A DNA stretch of 64,000 nucleotides from Rhodoligotrophos defluvii (GTDB lineage Bacteria > Pseudomonadota > Alphaproteobacteria > Rhizobiales > Im1), in assembly GCF_005281615.1 (NCBI RefSeq), contig NZ_SZZM01000002.1:496001-560000 (forward strand), written 5' to 3'. The notes beneath the pieces were generated by a model. It ran no database searches, was not told where the DNA came from, and saw only the letters and a list, made by a program, of their open reading frames with translations. The translations under genes were made by a program, and so were the position numbers. Every line of letters starts with the position of its first letter. The first letter of the stretch is position 1. Below are positions 8,676 to 19,132 of this stretch, piece by piece.

Positions 8676-9899
8676 ATGGATGCAGCGCATATGTTCATCG
8701 GCTCGCGATATATATTGCGCCAGATTTCGGGCCCCTTGATCGGCGCCATGGCGATCGGGCTCATGGTGCTGCTCGCCGAGCGATTGGTGCGGCTGCTCGA
8801 TTTCACCCTGGGGAAGAAGAATTCCTTCGCCATCGTGTTCGAGATGCTGGCCTACCTTGTGCCCCACTATCTCGGGCTGGCGGTGCCCGCCGCCCTCTTT
8901 CTCGGCCTCTTGTTCGGCTTCAACAAGCTGTCGCGCAACAGCGAGCTCGATGCTTTCCTGGCCGCGGGCATCGGCCTGCACCAACTGGTGCGCCCCGTGG
9001 TAATCCTTGCGGTCGGCCTGATGCTTGCCTCGCTCGTGATTTTCGGCTGGGCTCAGCCACATGCCCGCTATGCCTATCGCGCGGTATTGTTCTCGGTGAA
9101 GAATGTCGATGTCTTCTACCTGGCCGAGGAAGGCGTCTTCATGCAGGCGGGCCAGCGCACCTTCATCCTCGACAAGCTGGAGCGCGGCACCCGCAAGTTC
9201 GAGCGCATCTTCCTGTTCGAGGACCTGGGCGCGCGCGGCAGCGAAACCATAACGGCCCAGAGCGGACAGCTGGTCGATGTGCCGGGCGAGGTGCGCCCGG
9301 TGCTCCGCCTCGAGCAGGGCCACCGTCTGCGCGTCGAGGGCTGGCCGGACCGCAACCCGGCGGACCCCACCCCACGGCAGGTGGTCGGAAAATTCTCAGT
9401 GGGCGAGACGCCGCTCGGCAGCGCGGCTGAGCACCTTTTCCGCAGCCGCGGCGAAGACGAGCGTGAGCTTACCCTTCCGGAGCTGATCGATCCGGCAACG
9501 GCAGTGCCTTCGGGAACAACCCCCGCCCGGATGCGGGCCGAGCTCCACAAGCGCCTGGTGAACATCCTGTCGATTCCGGTGCTGACCTTTCTTGCGGTGC
9601 CTTTCGCCCTGGGCCGCCGGCGCGGCATGCGCGCCTATCGCTTCGGCGTGGCCCTCATCATCCTCATCGCCTATCACGAGATCATCGAGCAGGGCGCCGT
9701 CATCGTGCAGGTCGGCCGGGCATCGCCTTACCTGACCCTGTGGCTGCCTTTCGCTCTGTTGACCGTGTTCGCCGGCTATCGCTATTACCGCGCCTGCTTC
9801 ACCGTGCCGTCCGAATGGCTCGAGCCTTTCGTCGACCGCTTCGCAGACTGGATCCGCAACCGGTTGAGGCGCGCAAAGCCTGCCGCGGAGCGCAGCTGA
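8676..9899 (+). CDS. lptF: LptF-type lipid export permease
   Basis: 407 residues (start at 8676, with an in-frame ATG at 8691). Six membrane segments in the YjgP/YjgQ pattern flank a periplasmic beta-jellyroll-like domain at about 125-265. The C-terminal half has the typical RLVNILSIPVLTFLAVPFALG segment. LptF pairs with LptG and the ATPase LptB to lift lipids from the inner membrane onto the LptC/A bridge. It overlaps the LptG gene by a TGATG junction. The canonical neighbours of LPS export (lptD, surA) are absent here and sphingolipid genes flank it, so this pair may export sphingolipid rather than LPS. LPS export cannot be excluded without a count of lptFG copies. Confidence 0.75.
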   Translation: MDAAHMFIGSRYILRQISGPLIGAMAIGLMVLLAERLVRLLDFTLGKKNSFAIVFEMLAYLVPHYLGLAVPAALFLGLLFGFNKLSRNSELDAFLAAGIGLHQLVRPVVILAVGLMLASLVIFGWAQPHARYAYRAVLFSVKNVDVFYLAEEGVFMQAGQRTFILDKLERGTRKFERIFLFEDLGARGSETITAQSGQLVDVPGEVRPVLRLEQGHRLRVEGWPDRNPADPTPRQVVGKFSVGETPLGSAAEHLFRSRGEDERELTLPELIDPATAVPSGTTPARMRAELHKRLVNILSIPVLTFLAVPFALGRRRGMRAYRFGVALIILIAYHEIIEQGAVIVQVGRASPYLTLWLPFALLTVFAGYRYYRACFTVPSEWLEPFVDRFADWIRNRLRRAKPAAERS

Positions 9900-10972
9900 T
9901 GGGCACCCTCGCCAGGATGCTCACGCGGATGTTCACGGTCAGGTTCGCCATGATCCTGATCGGCGTGTCCCTCTTCGTCGTGACGCTCGACGTCATCACT
10001 TACGTGAATGACATTCTGGCCCTCAAAGGCGCGACCGCCTGGGCTGTGCCCTATTATGGGCTGCTGCGCCTGCCCACCATCATGTCGAGCTTCATTGGCA
10101 TCTCCGCCCTTCTGGCCGCTCTGCTGCTGCTCACTGAGATCAGTAACTCCAATGAGCTGGTGGCGGTCTGGGGTACGGGTGTGTCGCAGCTGCGGCTGAT
10201 CGGCATGCTCACGCCGATCGCGCTGATCATCGGCGCCCTCAGCTTCGGCCTCAACAATTATGCCATCCCCATGGCGGCTCCGACCCTGCACGCCTGGGGC
10301 ATCGGCGACTATGGCGAGAAGAAGCTGAAGGTCGGCGAGGGCGATCCGATCTGGATGCGCTCGGGCAACGACATTCTCCGGGCCGGAACCAGCAACCCGC
10401 AGGCCACGGTCCTGCGCGACGTCATCATCTTCCGCCGTGACGCCAAGGGCATCCTGCAGGAACAGATCATGGCCGGCAGCGCCGAACTGGTGGACGGGCG
10501 GTGGGAGCTGCGCGACGTCACCATGTATTATCAGGAGGATTTGCCGCCCAACCGGCTCGACCGCATGATCTATAGCGGCCTCATGCGGCCGGCGGCAGCA
10601 GGCTCCCGCTCCGGCGATCCTGAGGAGATGTCGGCCCGCGACCTCGAATATTTCATCGAGAATGCCGGCTTCGGCATCAGGCCCACCCAAGTCTACGAGA
10701 CCTGGCTGATGAAACGGATGACCGGCATCGTCACGGCCCTGCTGATGATCGCCATCGCCGTGCCCCTTTCCGTCCGTTTCAAGCGCGGCGGCGGGTTGGG
10801 CGCAATGTTCGCCATCGGGGTTGGCCTCGGTTTCGCCTTCTTCATCGTCGATGGACTGGCCGTCACGCTCGGCGAGCTCGGCATGGTGCCCCCCTGGATG
10901 GCTGCATGGATGCCGCCCTTGATCTTTGCCACCCTCGCCGGCGTGATGATCAGTCGGGCCGAAGCGCTGTGA
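9899..10972 (+). CDS. lptG: LptG-type lipid export permease
   Basis: 357 residues from the ATG at 9899, which overlaps the LptF stop (TGATG). An open frame reaches further upstream but lies inside lptF. Three N-terminal helices, a periplasmic domain at about 120-250 and three C-terminal helices fit LptG; LMKRMTGIVTALLMIAIAVPL is the conserved fifth-helix region. It should form a heterodimer with the preceding LptF and take energy from LptB, which is not encoded in this window. The next gene, the CDP-alcohol phosphotransferase, begins 76 bp downstream on the same strand, so lipid synthesis and export appear co-transcribed. Confidence 0.75.
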   Translation: MGTLARMLTRMFTVRFAMILIGVSLFVVTLDVITYVNDILALKGATAWAVPYYGLLRLPTIMSSFIGISALLAALLLLTEISNSNELVAVWGTGVSQLRLIGMLTPIALIIGALSFGLNNYAIPMAAPTLHAWGIGDYGEKKLKVGEGDPIWMRSGNDILRAGTSNPQATVLRDVIIFRRDAKGILQEQIMAGSAELVDGRWELRDVTMYYQEDLPPNRLDRMIYSGLMRPAAAGSRSGDPEEMSARDLEYFIENAGFGIRPTQVYETWLMKRMTGIVTALLMIAIAVPLSVRFKRGGGLGAMFAIGVGLGFAFFIVDGLAVTLGELGMVPPWMAAWMPPLIFATLAGVMISRAEAL

Positions 10973-11048
10973 CCGGCGCATCTTGTCCGGAATCACTGAA
11001 GAATTGTATTGAAGGCCATCCGACAACAACAAGGACGCAAGCTCCGGC

Positions 11049-12311
11049 ATGAGCGTTTCCGCATCCGTCCCGGCGCAAAATCAGGGCAATACGGTCTCAT
11101 CATCGGCCCACAGCCGCGATGCGGTAGCGAAGGCCAGTGATAGCGCCCGATCCGCAGCTGGCCCGGTGCTGTGCCTGCTGGGTGCGAGCGATGTGGCCCT
11201 GTTCGGCCTCACCCCGGCGGCGAGGCTTATCCGGCAGTTCGGCCGCGCCGGCATCACCCGGGTGATCACGGCCGATGATCTCGCCACCCATTCGGGGCCG
11301 GTCATTGCCGTACGCGCCGATGCGGCCATCGACCAGCCGCTGGTCCAATATCTGGCCGAGCATCCCGATTTCATACTCACCCAGGATCCCGAGAGGATGC
11401 GGCCGCTTGCGGTTCATCTCACCCACGGCGATGCCGCAGCCGTCGAGCAGGCGCTGGAGAGCACGAGCGAGCCGGCCGCTTCACCCACCGGGATCCGGCG
11501 CGGCGCTCCGGCCGACCTTGATGTCACGTTCTGGTCTGCCCTGCGCAAGCGCGAGGTGCCCTATGCATTGACCGTGAGCCGGTCCAACGCGCGCGCGGTC
11601 GAGTGGCGCATGTTCATGGGAACCTACAAAGGCGCCACCGACATCGTCACCAAGCACCTCTGGCCGGTGCCTGCGTTCTGGGTCACACGCTGGATCGCCC
11701 CGCTTGGGGTCACGCCGAACATGATCACCACCCTCGGCGCGGCCATGGTGGTCGCGGCATTCTTCCTGTTCCTCGAGGGGCACTTCGCGCTGGGCCTTGC
11801 CGCCGCATGGATGATGACCTTCCTCGACACGGTGGACGGCAAGCTCGCCAGGGTCACGCTGACCTCCAGCAAGTGGGGCGACATTTTCGACCACGGGATC
11901 GACCTCGTCCACCCGCCCTTCTGGTACATTGCCTGGGGCCTTGGGCTTGGTGCTGCCGGGCTGCCGCTCGCCGATGGCGTGCTGCTGTGGACCTTGGTTC
12001 TGATTTTCGGCGGCTATGTCCTGCAGCGGATCATGGAAGGCATCGCCATAAAGGCGCTGGGCCTCGAGATCCATATCTGGCGGCCCATCGACACCTTGTT
12101 CCGCCAGGTGACCGCCCGCCGCAACCCCAACCTCGTCATCCTCACCGCTTCGGTCCTGGTGGGCCGGCCCGACCTGGGCCTGCTGGCGGTTGCCGCTTGG
12201 ACCATCATCTGCCTCGTCCTGCACGGTATCCAGCTGGCGCAGGCCCTACTGGCGGCCCGCCGCGACGGCCCGCTCGTCTCCTGGATGCGCAAGCCGGTCA
12301 CCTCGCCATGA
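11049..12311 (+). CDS. CDP-alcohol phosphatidyltransferase with degenerate N-terminal nucleotidyltransferase-like domain
   Basis: 420 residues. The C-terminal half (about 195-410) is a multi-helix membrane domain with the CDP-alcohol phosphotransferase signature DTVDGKLAR, followed by GDIFDHGID (spaced Asp residues that hold the metal). The first ~150 residues look like the remains of an NTP-transferase domain, as in the fused inositol-phosphate cytidylyltransferase/DIPP synthases, but the glycine-rich NTP loop is missing. The enzyme would swap CMP between a CDP-activated lipid or alcohol and its partner. It follows LptG by 76 bp and overlaps the kinase gene by 4 bp (ATGA). Its probable role is head-group attachment to ceramide; the alcohol is unknown. 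Confidence 0.8.
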   Translation: MSVSASVPAQNQGNTVSSSAHSRDAVAKASDSARSAAGPVLCLLGASDVALFGLTPAARLIRQFGRAGITRVITADDLATHSGPVIAVRADAAIDQPLVQYLAEHPDFILTQDPERMRPLAVHLTHGDAAAVEQALESTSEPAASPTGIRRGAPADLDVTFWSALRKREVPYALTVSRSNARAVEWRMFMGTYKGATDIVTKHLWPVPAFWVTRWIAPLGVTPNMITTLGAAMVVAAFFLFLEGHFALGLAAAWMMTFLDTVDGKLARVTLTSSKWGDIFDHGIDLVHPPFWYIAWGLGLGAAGLPLADGVLLWTLVLIFGGYVLQRIMEGIAIKALGLEIHIWRPIDTLFRQVTARRNPNLVILTASVLVGRPDLGLLAVAAWTIICLVLHGIQLAQALLAARRDGPLVSWMRKPVTSP

Positions 12312-13276
12312 CCGTGGGCCTGATCGTCAACCCTGCTTCGGCTCGCGGCTCTGGCAAGGGATTGGCGCTGGCCCACGAATTGGCCGGCTATCGGCAAGTC
12401 CAGGTTCGCGTTCTCGACCGCTTTGCCATGCTCCCCGACGTGCTGAAGGACATGGCCGCGGCCGGCGTCGACACCCTGTTCATCAGTTCGGGCGACGGCA
12501 CCGTCCAGGCGATCCAGACGCTGTTGGGTGAGCAGTCGCCCTTTCCAAAGCTGCCGAGGCTCGCCCTCCTTCCGCACGGCACCACCAACATGAATGCGGA
12601 CGATGTCGGCTTCCGTATCCGCGGCATCAGGCAGATCGCCGAGATGATGCTTGTGCCCGACCGCCTGGCCCGGGCCACCGCAGTGAAACGGCGCTGCACA
12701 TTGCGGGCCGCCAATCCCGCCAATTGCGGCCCCCAGCACGGCATGTTCCTTGGCGCGGGCGCCCTCGCGGAAGCCGCGCGCCAAACCCAGAGCCAGCTCA
12801 ATGGCCGCGGCATTGGCGGGCAGATCGCCCCGGCCATGACGCTGTTGCGGGCCATTTCCAGGTTCCTGCTCTCCGCGCCTGCCCCGGACGACCTCACTCG
12901 CATCGATCGCGCTTACCCCATGGATGTGTTCGCGGATGGCACGCTCCAGGCATCCGGCGACCAGCTGCTGTTGCTGGTCACCACACTCGACCGCCTGGTC
13001 CTCCGGTCCCGCCCGTTCTGGGGAACAGGCGTCGCACCCCTGCGCGGCACCGCGATCTGCTATCCACCGCCGCCACTTTTGCGGAACATCATGCCGATCA
13101 TGTATGCGAAGAAGGAGGATGCCGTTCCGCCGCCCGGCTGTGTGAGCTTCACGGCGAACCTGGTCGAGCTCGAGCATTCCGGTATCTTCCTCATCGACGG
13201 CGAGTTCTTCGAAGCGCCGACGGAGGGGCCGTTGCGGATAGAGACCGGCATCGAGCTCGAATATGTCTGTGGGTAG
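12308..13276 (+). CDS. Diacylglycerol kinase-type lipid kinase, candidate ceramide kinase
   Basis: 322 residues from the ATG at 12308, which overlaps the upstream stop (ATGA). The DAG-kinase catalytic motifs are present: VNPAS near 7-11, SSGDGTVQ near 59-66 for ATP binding, and LPHGTTNMNA near 87-96. The second beta-sandwich domain ends with SGIFLIDGEFF near 289-299. The family phosphorylates lipid hydroxyls. In the sphingolipid locus the likely substrate is ceramide; I recall a Caulobacter ceramide kinase, CpgB, of this family encoded in its own sphingolipid locus. Its product would feed the Tam41-like enzyme encoded next (14-bp overlap). Diacylglycerol or the long-chain base are alternative substrates. 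Confidence 0.75.
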   Translation: MTVGLIVNPASARGSGKGLALAHELAGYRQVQVRVLDRFAMLPDVLKDMAAAGVDTLFISSGDGTVQAIQTLLGEQSPFPKLPRLALLPHGTTNMNADDVGFRIRGIRQIAEMMLVPDRLARATAVKRRCTLRAANPANCGPQHGMFLGAGALAEAARQTQSQLNGRGIGGQIAPAMTLLRAISRFLLSAPAPDDLTRIDRAYPMDVFADGTLQASGDQLLLLVTTLDRLVLRSRPFWGTGVAPLRGTAICYPPPPLLRNIMPIMYAKKEDAVPPPGCVSFTANLVELEHSGIFLIDGEFFEAPTEGPLRIETGIELEYVCG

Positions 13277-14192
13277 GGCACGGGTGCACGCGACCAGCCA
13301 TAGCAGCCTGCGCAATCTCGTGGCGACGCGACTCAGCCGTCCGGTGCCGGAGCCGATCGCGGCCTTGGCCGAAACCGCGCGCTCCCGCCACGGAGAGGGC
13401 GTGCTCGCAGTCCTCGCCTATGGCTCGTGCCTGCGCGGCATCGACCCGCGCGAGACCTTGGCCGACCTCTACGTGCTGACGGAGACCACCCGGGACGTGA
13501 GCCGCAATCCGCTCAGCCGGCTCGGCTGCCGGCTGCTGCCCCCCAATGTCTATTACCTCGAGACCGCCTTGGGGACGGAACGCTTCCGCGCGAAATATGC
13601 GGCCATGCCGCTCGGCCTGTTCGAGGCCTGGGTCGCGCCCTCCACGGATAATCCCTATTTCTGGGCCCGCTTTGCCCAGCCCTGTGCCCTGGTCTGGGTG
13701 CGCGATCAGGCAGTCCGCGACCGTATCACCGATGCTGTCGTTCAAGCTGTCAGCACCATGGTTGGCGAAGCCAGGCTGCTTGCTGCCGTCAGCACGGACA
13801 ATCCGGTCGTGTCGTGGCAGGATGCGTTCCGCGAGACCTACCGGACGGAGCTGCGTCCCGAGCCTGGTGACCGCGGCACCGCGATCATTGCCGCCGATGA
13901 GGAATGGTACCGCATGGCAAGCCTGCTTGCGCCGGCCACGGCTCCGATGAGGCAGATGCCAGCCGATACTGCCAGGCGCTGGGCGCGTCGCCGGGCGCGC
14001 GGCAAGCTTCTGGCAGGCTTGCGGCTGGCCAAGGCCGCATTCACGTTCCAGGGCGGTGCGGATTATCTGGCCTGGAAAATCGAGCGGCATTCCAAGGTGA
14101 AGGTCGATCTCACCGAGTGGCAGCGCCGCCATCCACTGCTTGCCGCCCTCAGCCTCATGCCGCGCCTCTACCGCCGGGGTGGCTTCCGCTAA
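13263..14192 (+). CDS. Tam41/Mmp37-like phosphatidate cytidylyltransferase-type protein
   Basis: 309 residues. YGSCLRG near 55-61 followed by ADLYVLTE near 68-75 is the polymerase-beta-like nucleotidyltransferase core as in Tam41 (YGSG, then an acidic residue on the next strand). LPPNVYYLE and the C-terminal KAAFTFQGGADYLAWKIERH region also suit that family. Tam41 transfers CMP from CTP onto phosphatidic acid, making CDP-diacylglycerol at a membrane surface. After the kinase gene (14-bp overlap) the natural guess is CTP plus ceramide 1-phosphate to CDP-ceramide. It is the last plus-strand gene, and its stop abuts the stop of serine palmitoyltransferase on the other strand. The family call is from motif order, not alignment. 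Confidence 0.6.
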   Translation: MSVGRARVHATSHSSLRNLVATRLSRPVPEPIAALAETARSRHGEGVLAVLAYGSCLRGIDPRETLADLYVLTETTRDVSRNPLSRLGCRLLPPNVYYLETALGTERFRAKYAAMPLGLFEAWVAPSTDNPYFWARFAQPCALVWVRDQAVRDRITDAVVQAVSTMVGEARLLAAVSTDNPVVSWQDAFRETYRTELRPEPGDRGTAIIAADEEWYRMASLLAPATAPMRQMPADTARRWARRRARGKLLAGLRLAKAAFTFQGGADYLAWKIERHSKVKVDLTEWQRRHPLLAALSLMPRLYRRGGFR

Positions 14193-15416
14193 TCACTCCC
14201 CCGCAACCGCTAGCCGCGGCTGCGCCACCACGTCCCGGAACACGGCCACGATCCTGTCGATGTCCTCCTCCGTATGCGCTGCGGAGACGGAGCATCGCAG
14301 CAGGCAGGCCTTGCCCGGCGTGCCCGGCGGCAAGGCGATATTCACATAGACGCCCGCCCGCAGCAGGCTGTGCCACATGGCGATTGTCGAGGGCTCGTCG
14401 GGACCACGGACGGCAATGACCGGGCTCGGCACGGGGCAGCCCAGCTCGAGGCCCAGATCGCGGAAGCTCTCGTGCAGCCGCGCCGCGTTGCGCCTGAGCC
14501 GCTCGCGCCGCTCCGGTTCCGCAGCAAGCTTGCGCACCGCCTCGGTGGCGGTTGCGACGCTCGATGGGGATGATGAAGCCGTGAACATATAGGGCCGCGA
14601 CGCATAGCGGATCACGTCGAACATCGGGTGGTCGCCTGCCCCGAAGCCACCGATCGCGCCGATGCTCTTCGAGAATGTGCCGACCACGAAATCGACCTCG
14701 CTCTCCAGCCCCGTCTCTTCCTGCAACCCACGACCGTTCTCGCCGAGCACGCCGAAGGAATGGGCTTCATCCACCATCAGCGCAAAGCCGTGGCGCCGCT
14801 TCACCTCCACGAAGTCGGCAAGGGGCGCCCGGTCGCCGAGCATGGAGTAGATGCCTTCCAGCACCACCAGCCGGCCACCCTTCTCCTCGCCGGAATTGGC
14901 GAGGCGCGTCAGCCGCCGGTCCAGGTCCTCCGCGTCATTGTGCCGGAAGCGCACCAGTCGCGCCCCCGACAGGGTGCAGCCGTCATAGATCGAGGAATGG
15001 CTGTCAGCGTCGAGAAACACCGTGTCGTTCGGCCCGGCCAAGCCGGCGATCATGCCGAGATTGGCCTGATAGCCCGTTGTGAACGCAATGCAATGCTTGC
15101 GCTTGAGGAAGCGGGCCAGTTCCTGTTCCAGCTCCCGGTGAATGCCATAGCTGCCATTGGCGATGCGTGAGCCGGTCGTGCCGGTGCCATAGGCGTCCAG
15201 GGCCTGCTTGCCGGCTTCGATGCAGTCCGGGTCGAAAGTGATGCCCATATAATTGTTGGTGCCGGCCAGGATGGTCTCGCGCCCGCCGATGACGGCGCGC
15301 GTCGGCGAAAGCATGCGCTCCATCACCAACCCCACCGCGTTGTCGCCGCCGGTCATGGCCATCATTTGCCGGTGCCTGCCGGCAATATCCCGGTACTTGT
15401 CGAACAGATCGCTCAT
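14193..15416 (-). CDS. spt: Serine palmitoyltransferase
   Basis: 407 residues of the alpha-oxoamine synthase family. His140 (DADSH) stacks on PLP, VDEAHSFG at 215-222 holds the cofactor, and Lys250 in GTFSKSIGAIGG is the Schiff-base lysine. GTGTTGSRIANGSYGIH near 77-93 and the SRPYMFTAS segment match serine palmitoyltransferase better than BioF or KBL. The reaction condenses L-serine with an acyl thioester to 3-keto long-chain base, in the cytosol or at the membrane. Its start overlaps the acyl carrier protein stop by 4 bp (ATGA), so acyl-ACP is a likely donor. The order ligase, dehydrogenase, ACP, SPT matches the Caulobacter arrangement as I remember it. Confidence 0.9.
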   Translation of the reverse strand: MSDLFDKYRDIAGRHRQMMAMTGGDNAVGLVMERMLSPTRAVIGGRETILAGTNNYMGITFDPDCIEAGKQALDAYGTGTTGSRIANGSYGIHRELEQELARFLKRKHCIAFTTGYQANLGMIAGLAGPNDTVFLDADSHSSIYDGCTLSGARLVRFRHNDAEDLDRRLTRLANSGEEKGGRLVVLEGIYSMLGDRAPLADFVEVKRRHGFALMVDEAHSFGVLGENGRGLQEETGLESEVDFVVGTFSKSIGAIGGFGAGDHPMFDVIRYASRPYMFTASSSPSSVATATEAVRKLAAEPERRERLRRNAARLHESFRDLGLELGCPVPSPVIAVRGPDEPSTIAMWHSLLRAGVYVNIALPPGTPGKACLLRCSVSAAHTEEDIDRIVAVFRDVVAQPRLAVAGE

Positions 15417-15673
15417 GCGGAGCCGCCCCGCTCTATTCGCTCGCGCACAACCTGGGTGAGTTCGTCCATGGTGCGGATCTCCGCCAAGAGGTTGAGGGGA
15501 ATGTCGATGTCGAAGCGGTCCTCGATTTCCATGACGAAATCCATCACCGCAACCGAGTCGATATTGAGGTCGGCGGCGATGTCCGTCGCCGGAGTGATCG
15601 GAACGCCCTTGATGTTGAAGGGCGCGATCAGCCGGCTGAGCTCCTCGAAGATCTGCTCCTTGCTTTCGACCAT
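15413..15673 (-). CDS. Acyl carrier protein for sphingolipid synthesis
   Basis: 86 residues from the ATG at 15673; a longer open frame upstream has no ACP character. The four-helix ACP core is visible, with Ser40 in LNIDSVAVMDF as the phosphopantetheine site (DSV in place of the housekeeping DSL). Helix II after it is acidic (EIEDRFDIDI). It overlaps serine palmitoyltransferase by 4 bp and follows the dehydrogenase by 43 bp. The role is probably to carry the acyl chain loaded by the ligase at 16977 and hand it to SPT; that order of events is inferred from gene order. Confidence 0.85.
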   Translation of the reverse strand: MVESKEQIFEELSRLIAPFNIKGVPITPATDIAADLNIDSVAVMDFVMEIEDRFDIDIPLNLLAEIRTMDELTQVVRERIERGGSA

Positions 15674-15716
15674 GACTGCCAGCTCCACGCTCTCCTTATG
15701 CCGCTGGCCTTCTATC

Positions 15717-16751
15717 CTAGGCCGCCGCCTGCGACAACCAGCCGGCCTGCCTGTACCAGCCGAGCGTCTCCGCAAACCCTTGCGCGAACGGCACCTGTGG
15801 CCGCCACCGCGAGAGCTCCTGAAGCAGATTGTTCCGGCAGACCCAGTCCCGGTGATAGAGCTCCGCAACCTTGCCGGCATTCAGCATCGGCGGCCCGCCC
15901 GCCACCCTCGACCATATCTCGCAGCCCCAGGCCGCCGCCGCCATAGCCGTCCGGGGAATGAACACGCAGCCGCCCGCTCCGCGACCATTGGCCACCCCTT
16001 TGAGCTCGCGCCAGCTGTATCCGCCCGGCTTGCCGTCGTCGATCTCGCAGGCCACCCGCTCGACCGTAGCATCCGCCAGCACATGGTCGATGGCGGAAAT
16101 CACGTCGCGCACGTGGATCAGCGAAACTTTCGCCTCCGGATGGCCGGGAATCAGCGACCGGCGTCGAGAGAGCTGGTCCACCAGCGGCAACGTCGCGCGG
16201 TCGCCCGGCCCGTAGATGGCCGGTGGCCGCAGCGCCAGCCAGGACATGCCGCCGGCTAGCTCCGCCACCGCCTCCTCGCCCCCGCGCTTGCTCCAGGCAT
16301 AATCCGACAGCGCCGGCTCCCGCGCCGCCAGTGATGACATGAGCACCAGCCGCCGCACCCCCGCCTCGGCCGCCGCGCGTGTCAGCCGGACGGTGCCCTC
16401 GATGTTCACCCGCGCGAAGGCATCGCGATCACGGCCCGCCAGCAATCCGGCGCAGTGGATCAAGCCGGCGGCCCCATCGCATAGCCGCGCCACCGCCGCT
16501 GCATCGGTCAGGTCGCCGGTAACGAATGACATGTTATGCGAGCCGGCTTCCGCCAAACCCGGCACGGACACCATCAGCCGCCGGGGATCCCGTAAAAGCA
16601 GCCGTAAGCTATACCCGCGACGCAGCAGATGTGGCACCAAATGGCCGCCGACAAAACCGCTGCCGCCGGTGATGGCGACAACTCCGGCGCCGTCCGCCCC
16701 TGGCCGACGAACCGCAGCGTCTTCCGACGTCCTCTGTCCTCGTTCGAGCAT
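15717..16751 (-). CDS. cerR: NAD(P)-dependent epimerase/dehydratase-family reductase (CerR type)
   Basis: 344 residues. An extended SDR Rossmann fold begins after ~25 extra residues: GGSGFVGG at 29-36 binds NAD(P), and Tyr150 and Lys154 in YAWSK form the catalytic pair. In Caulobacter, a protein of this family at the same place in the gene order acts in the keto-reduction step of sphingolipid synthesis (as I recall it, on the oxidised ceramide). The gene lies between the ligase (225 bp upstream, with two palindromes in the gap) and the ACP gene (43 bp). A sugar-nucleotide epimerase is the alternative, but the neighbours argue for lipid reduction. Confidence 0.75.
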   Translation of the reverse strand: MLERGQRTSEDAAVRRPGADGAGVVAITGGSGFVGGHLVPHLLRRGYSLRLLLRDPRRLMVSVPGLAEAGSHNMSFVTGDLTDAAAVARLCDGAAGLIHCAGLLAGRDRDAFARVNIEGTVRLTRAAAEAGVRRLVLMSSLAAREPALSDYAWSKRGGEEAVAELAGGMSWLALRPPAIYGPGDRATLPLVDQLSRRRSLIPGHPEAKVSLIHVRDVISAIDHVLADATVERVACEIDDGKPGGYSWRELKGVANGRGAGGCVFIPRTAMAAAAWGCEIWSRVAGGPPMLNAGKVAELYHRDWVCRNNLLQELSRWRPQVPFAQGFAETLGWYRQAGWLSQAAA

Positions 16752-16814
16752 CGGATCTGCCGAATGTATGGAGCCGTCCCTGTCGGGCTCTCATCCGGCG
16801 GTCAACTCCATCTA

Positions 16815-16862
16815 GAGCGTGATCCGAAAAGTGGGTACCGGTTTTCGGAAAAGATCACGCTC
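16815..16862. repeat. 48-bp palindromic repeat, copy 1
   Basis: An imperfect inverted repeat with outer arms GAGCGTGATC and GATCACGCTC (10 bp) and inner arms CCGAAAA and TTTTCGG, around an 11-base loop centred on GTGGGTACCGG. It would fold into a strong stem-loop in DNA or RNA. A near-identical second copy starts 60 bp on. I know similar motifs from many Rhizobiales intergenic regions. It lies between the acyl ligase and cerR genes, both transcribed through it on the minus strand. Confidence 0.9.
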
Positions 16863-16874
16863 AACCAAAGACTC

Positions 16875-16922
16875 GAGCGTGATCCGAAAAGTGGGTACCG
16901 GTTTTCGGAAGAGATCACGCTC
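16875..16922. repeat. 48-bp palindromic repeat, copy 2
   Basis: Direct repeat of the element at 16815, offset by exactly 60 bp, differing by one base in the right arm (GGAAGAG for GGAAAAG). The 12-bp linker ACCAAAGACTC-like spacing also recurs after this copy as AAACCAAAG, so the duplicated unit may be larger than the hairpin. Confidence 0.9.
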
Positions 16923-16976
16923 AAACCAAAGATCACAGCGGGAACAGACCATCCCGTTTCTCGTCGGCTCGCGGCC

Positions 16977-18839
<1,863 letters not shown>

Positions 18840-19132
18840 GTCATCCCGCCCGAATTTCGATCCACCGAGCCCACGCTCGGCGGATCAATTTTCACCCGCC
18901 CCGCTCCGCTACGATCGTGCAGCGAGACATGCCGATATCCCGATCGGCAGCCGCATGATCGAGCGAATCCTAAGCATTAAGCTTAAGAAGGGGTAATAGA
19001 CGATTAAGAGCCCCCCGCTCGCGTGGCTCTTGGCCCCATAGGTACCAAGGAGCCAAATCTTCACCAAATCAAAAGCTGTTTCAGAATGTTACGATTTTGC
19101 TAAGGCTTGCGACGAAACAGGTCGCCAGGGCT

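Noticed and set aside
9740-9898. N-terminal extension of lptG
   Set aside because: It lies inside lptF in another frame; the ATG at 9899 overlapping the lptF stop fits the protein family.
11603-12307. Long N-terminal extension of the lipid kinase
   Set aside because: It is a shifted-frame reading of the CDP-alcohol phosphotransferase gene; the kinase motifs start right after the ATG at 12308.
16815-16922. Possible CRISPR array
   Set aside because: Only two copies with a 12-bp linker and strong palindromy; no unique spacers and no cas genes.
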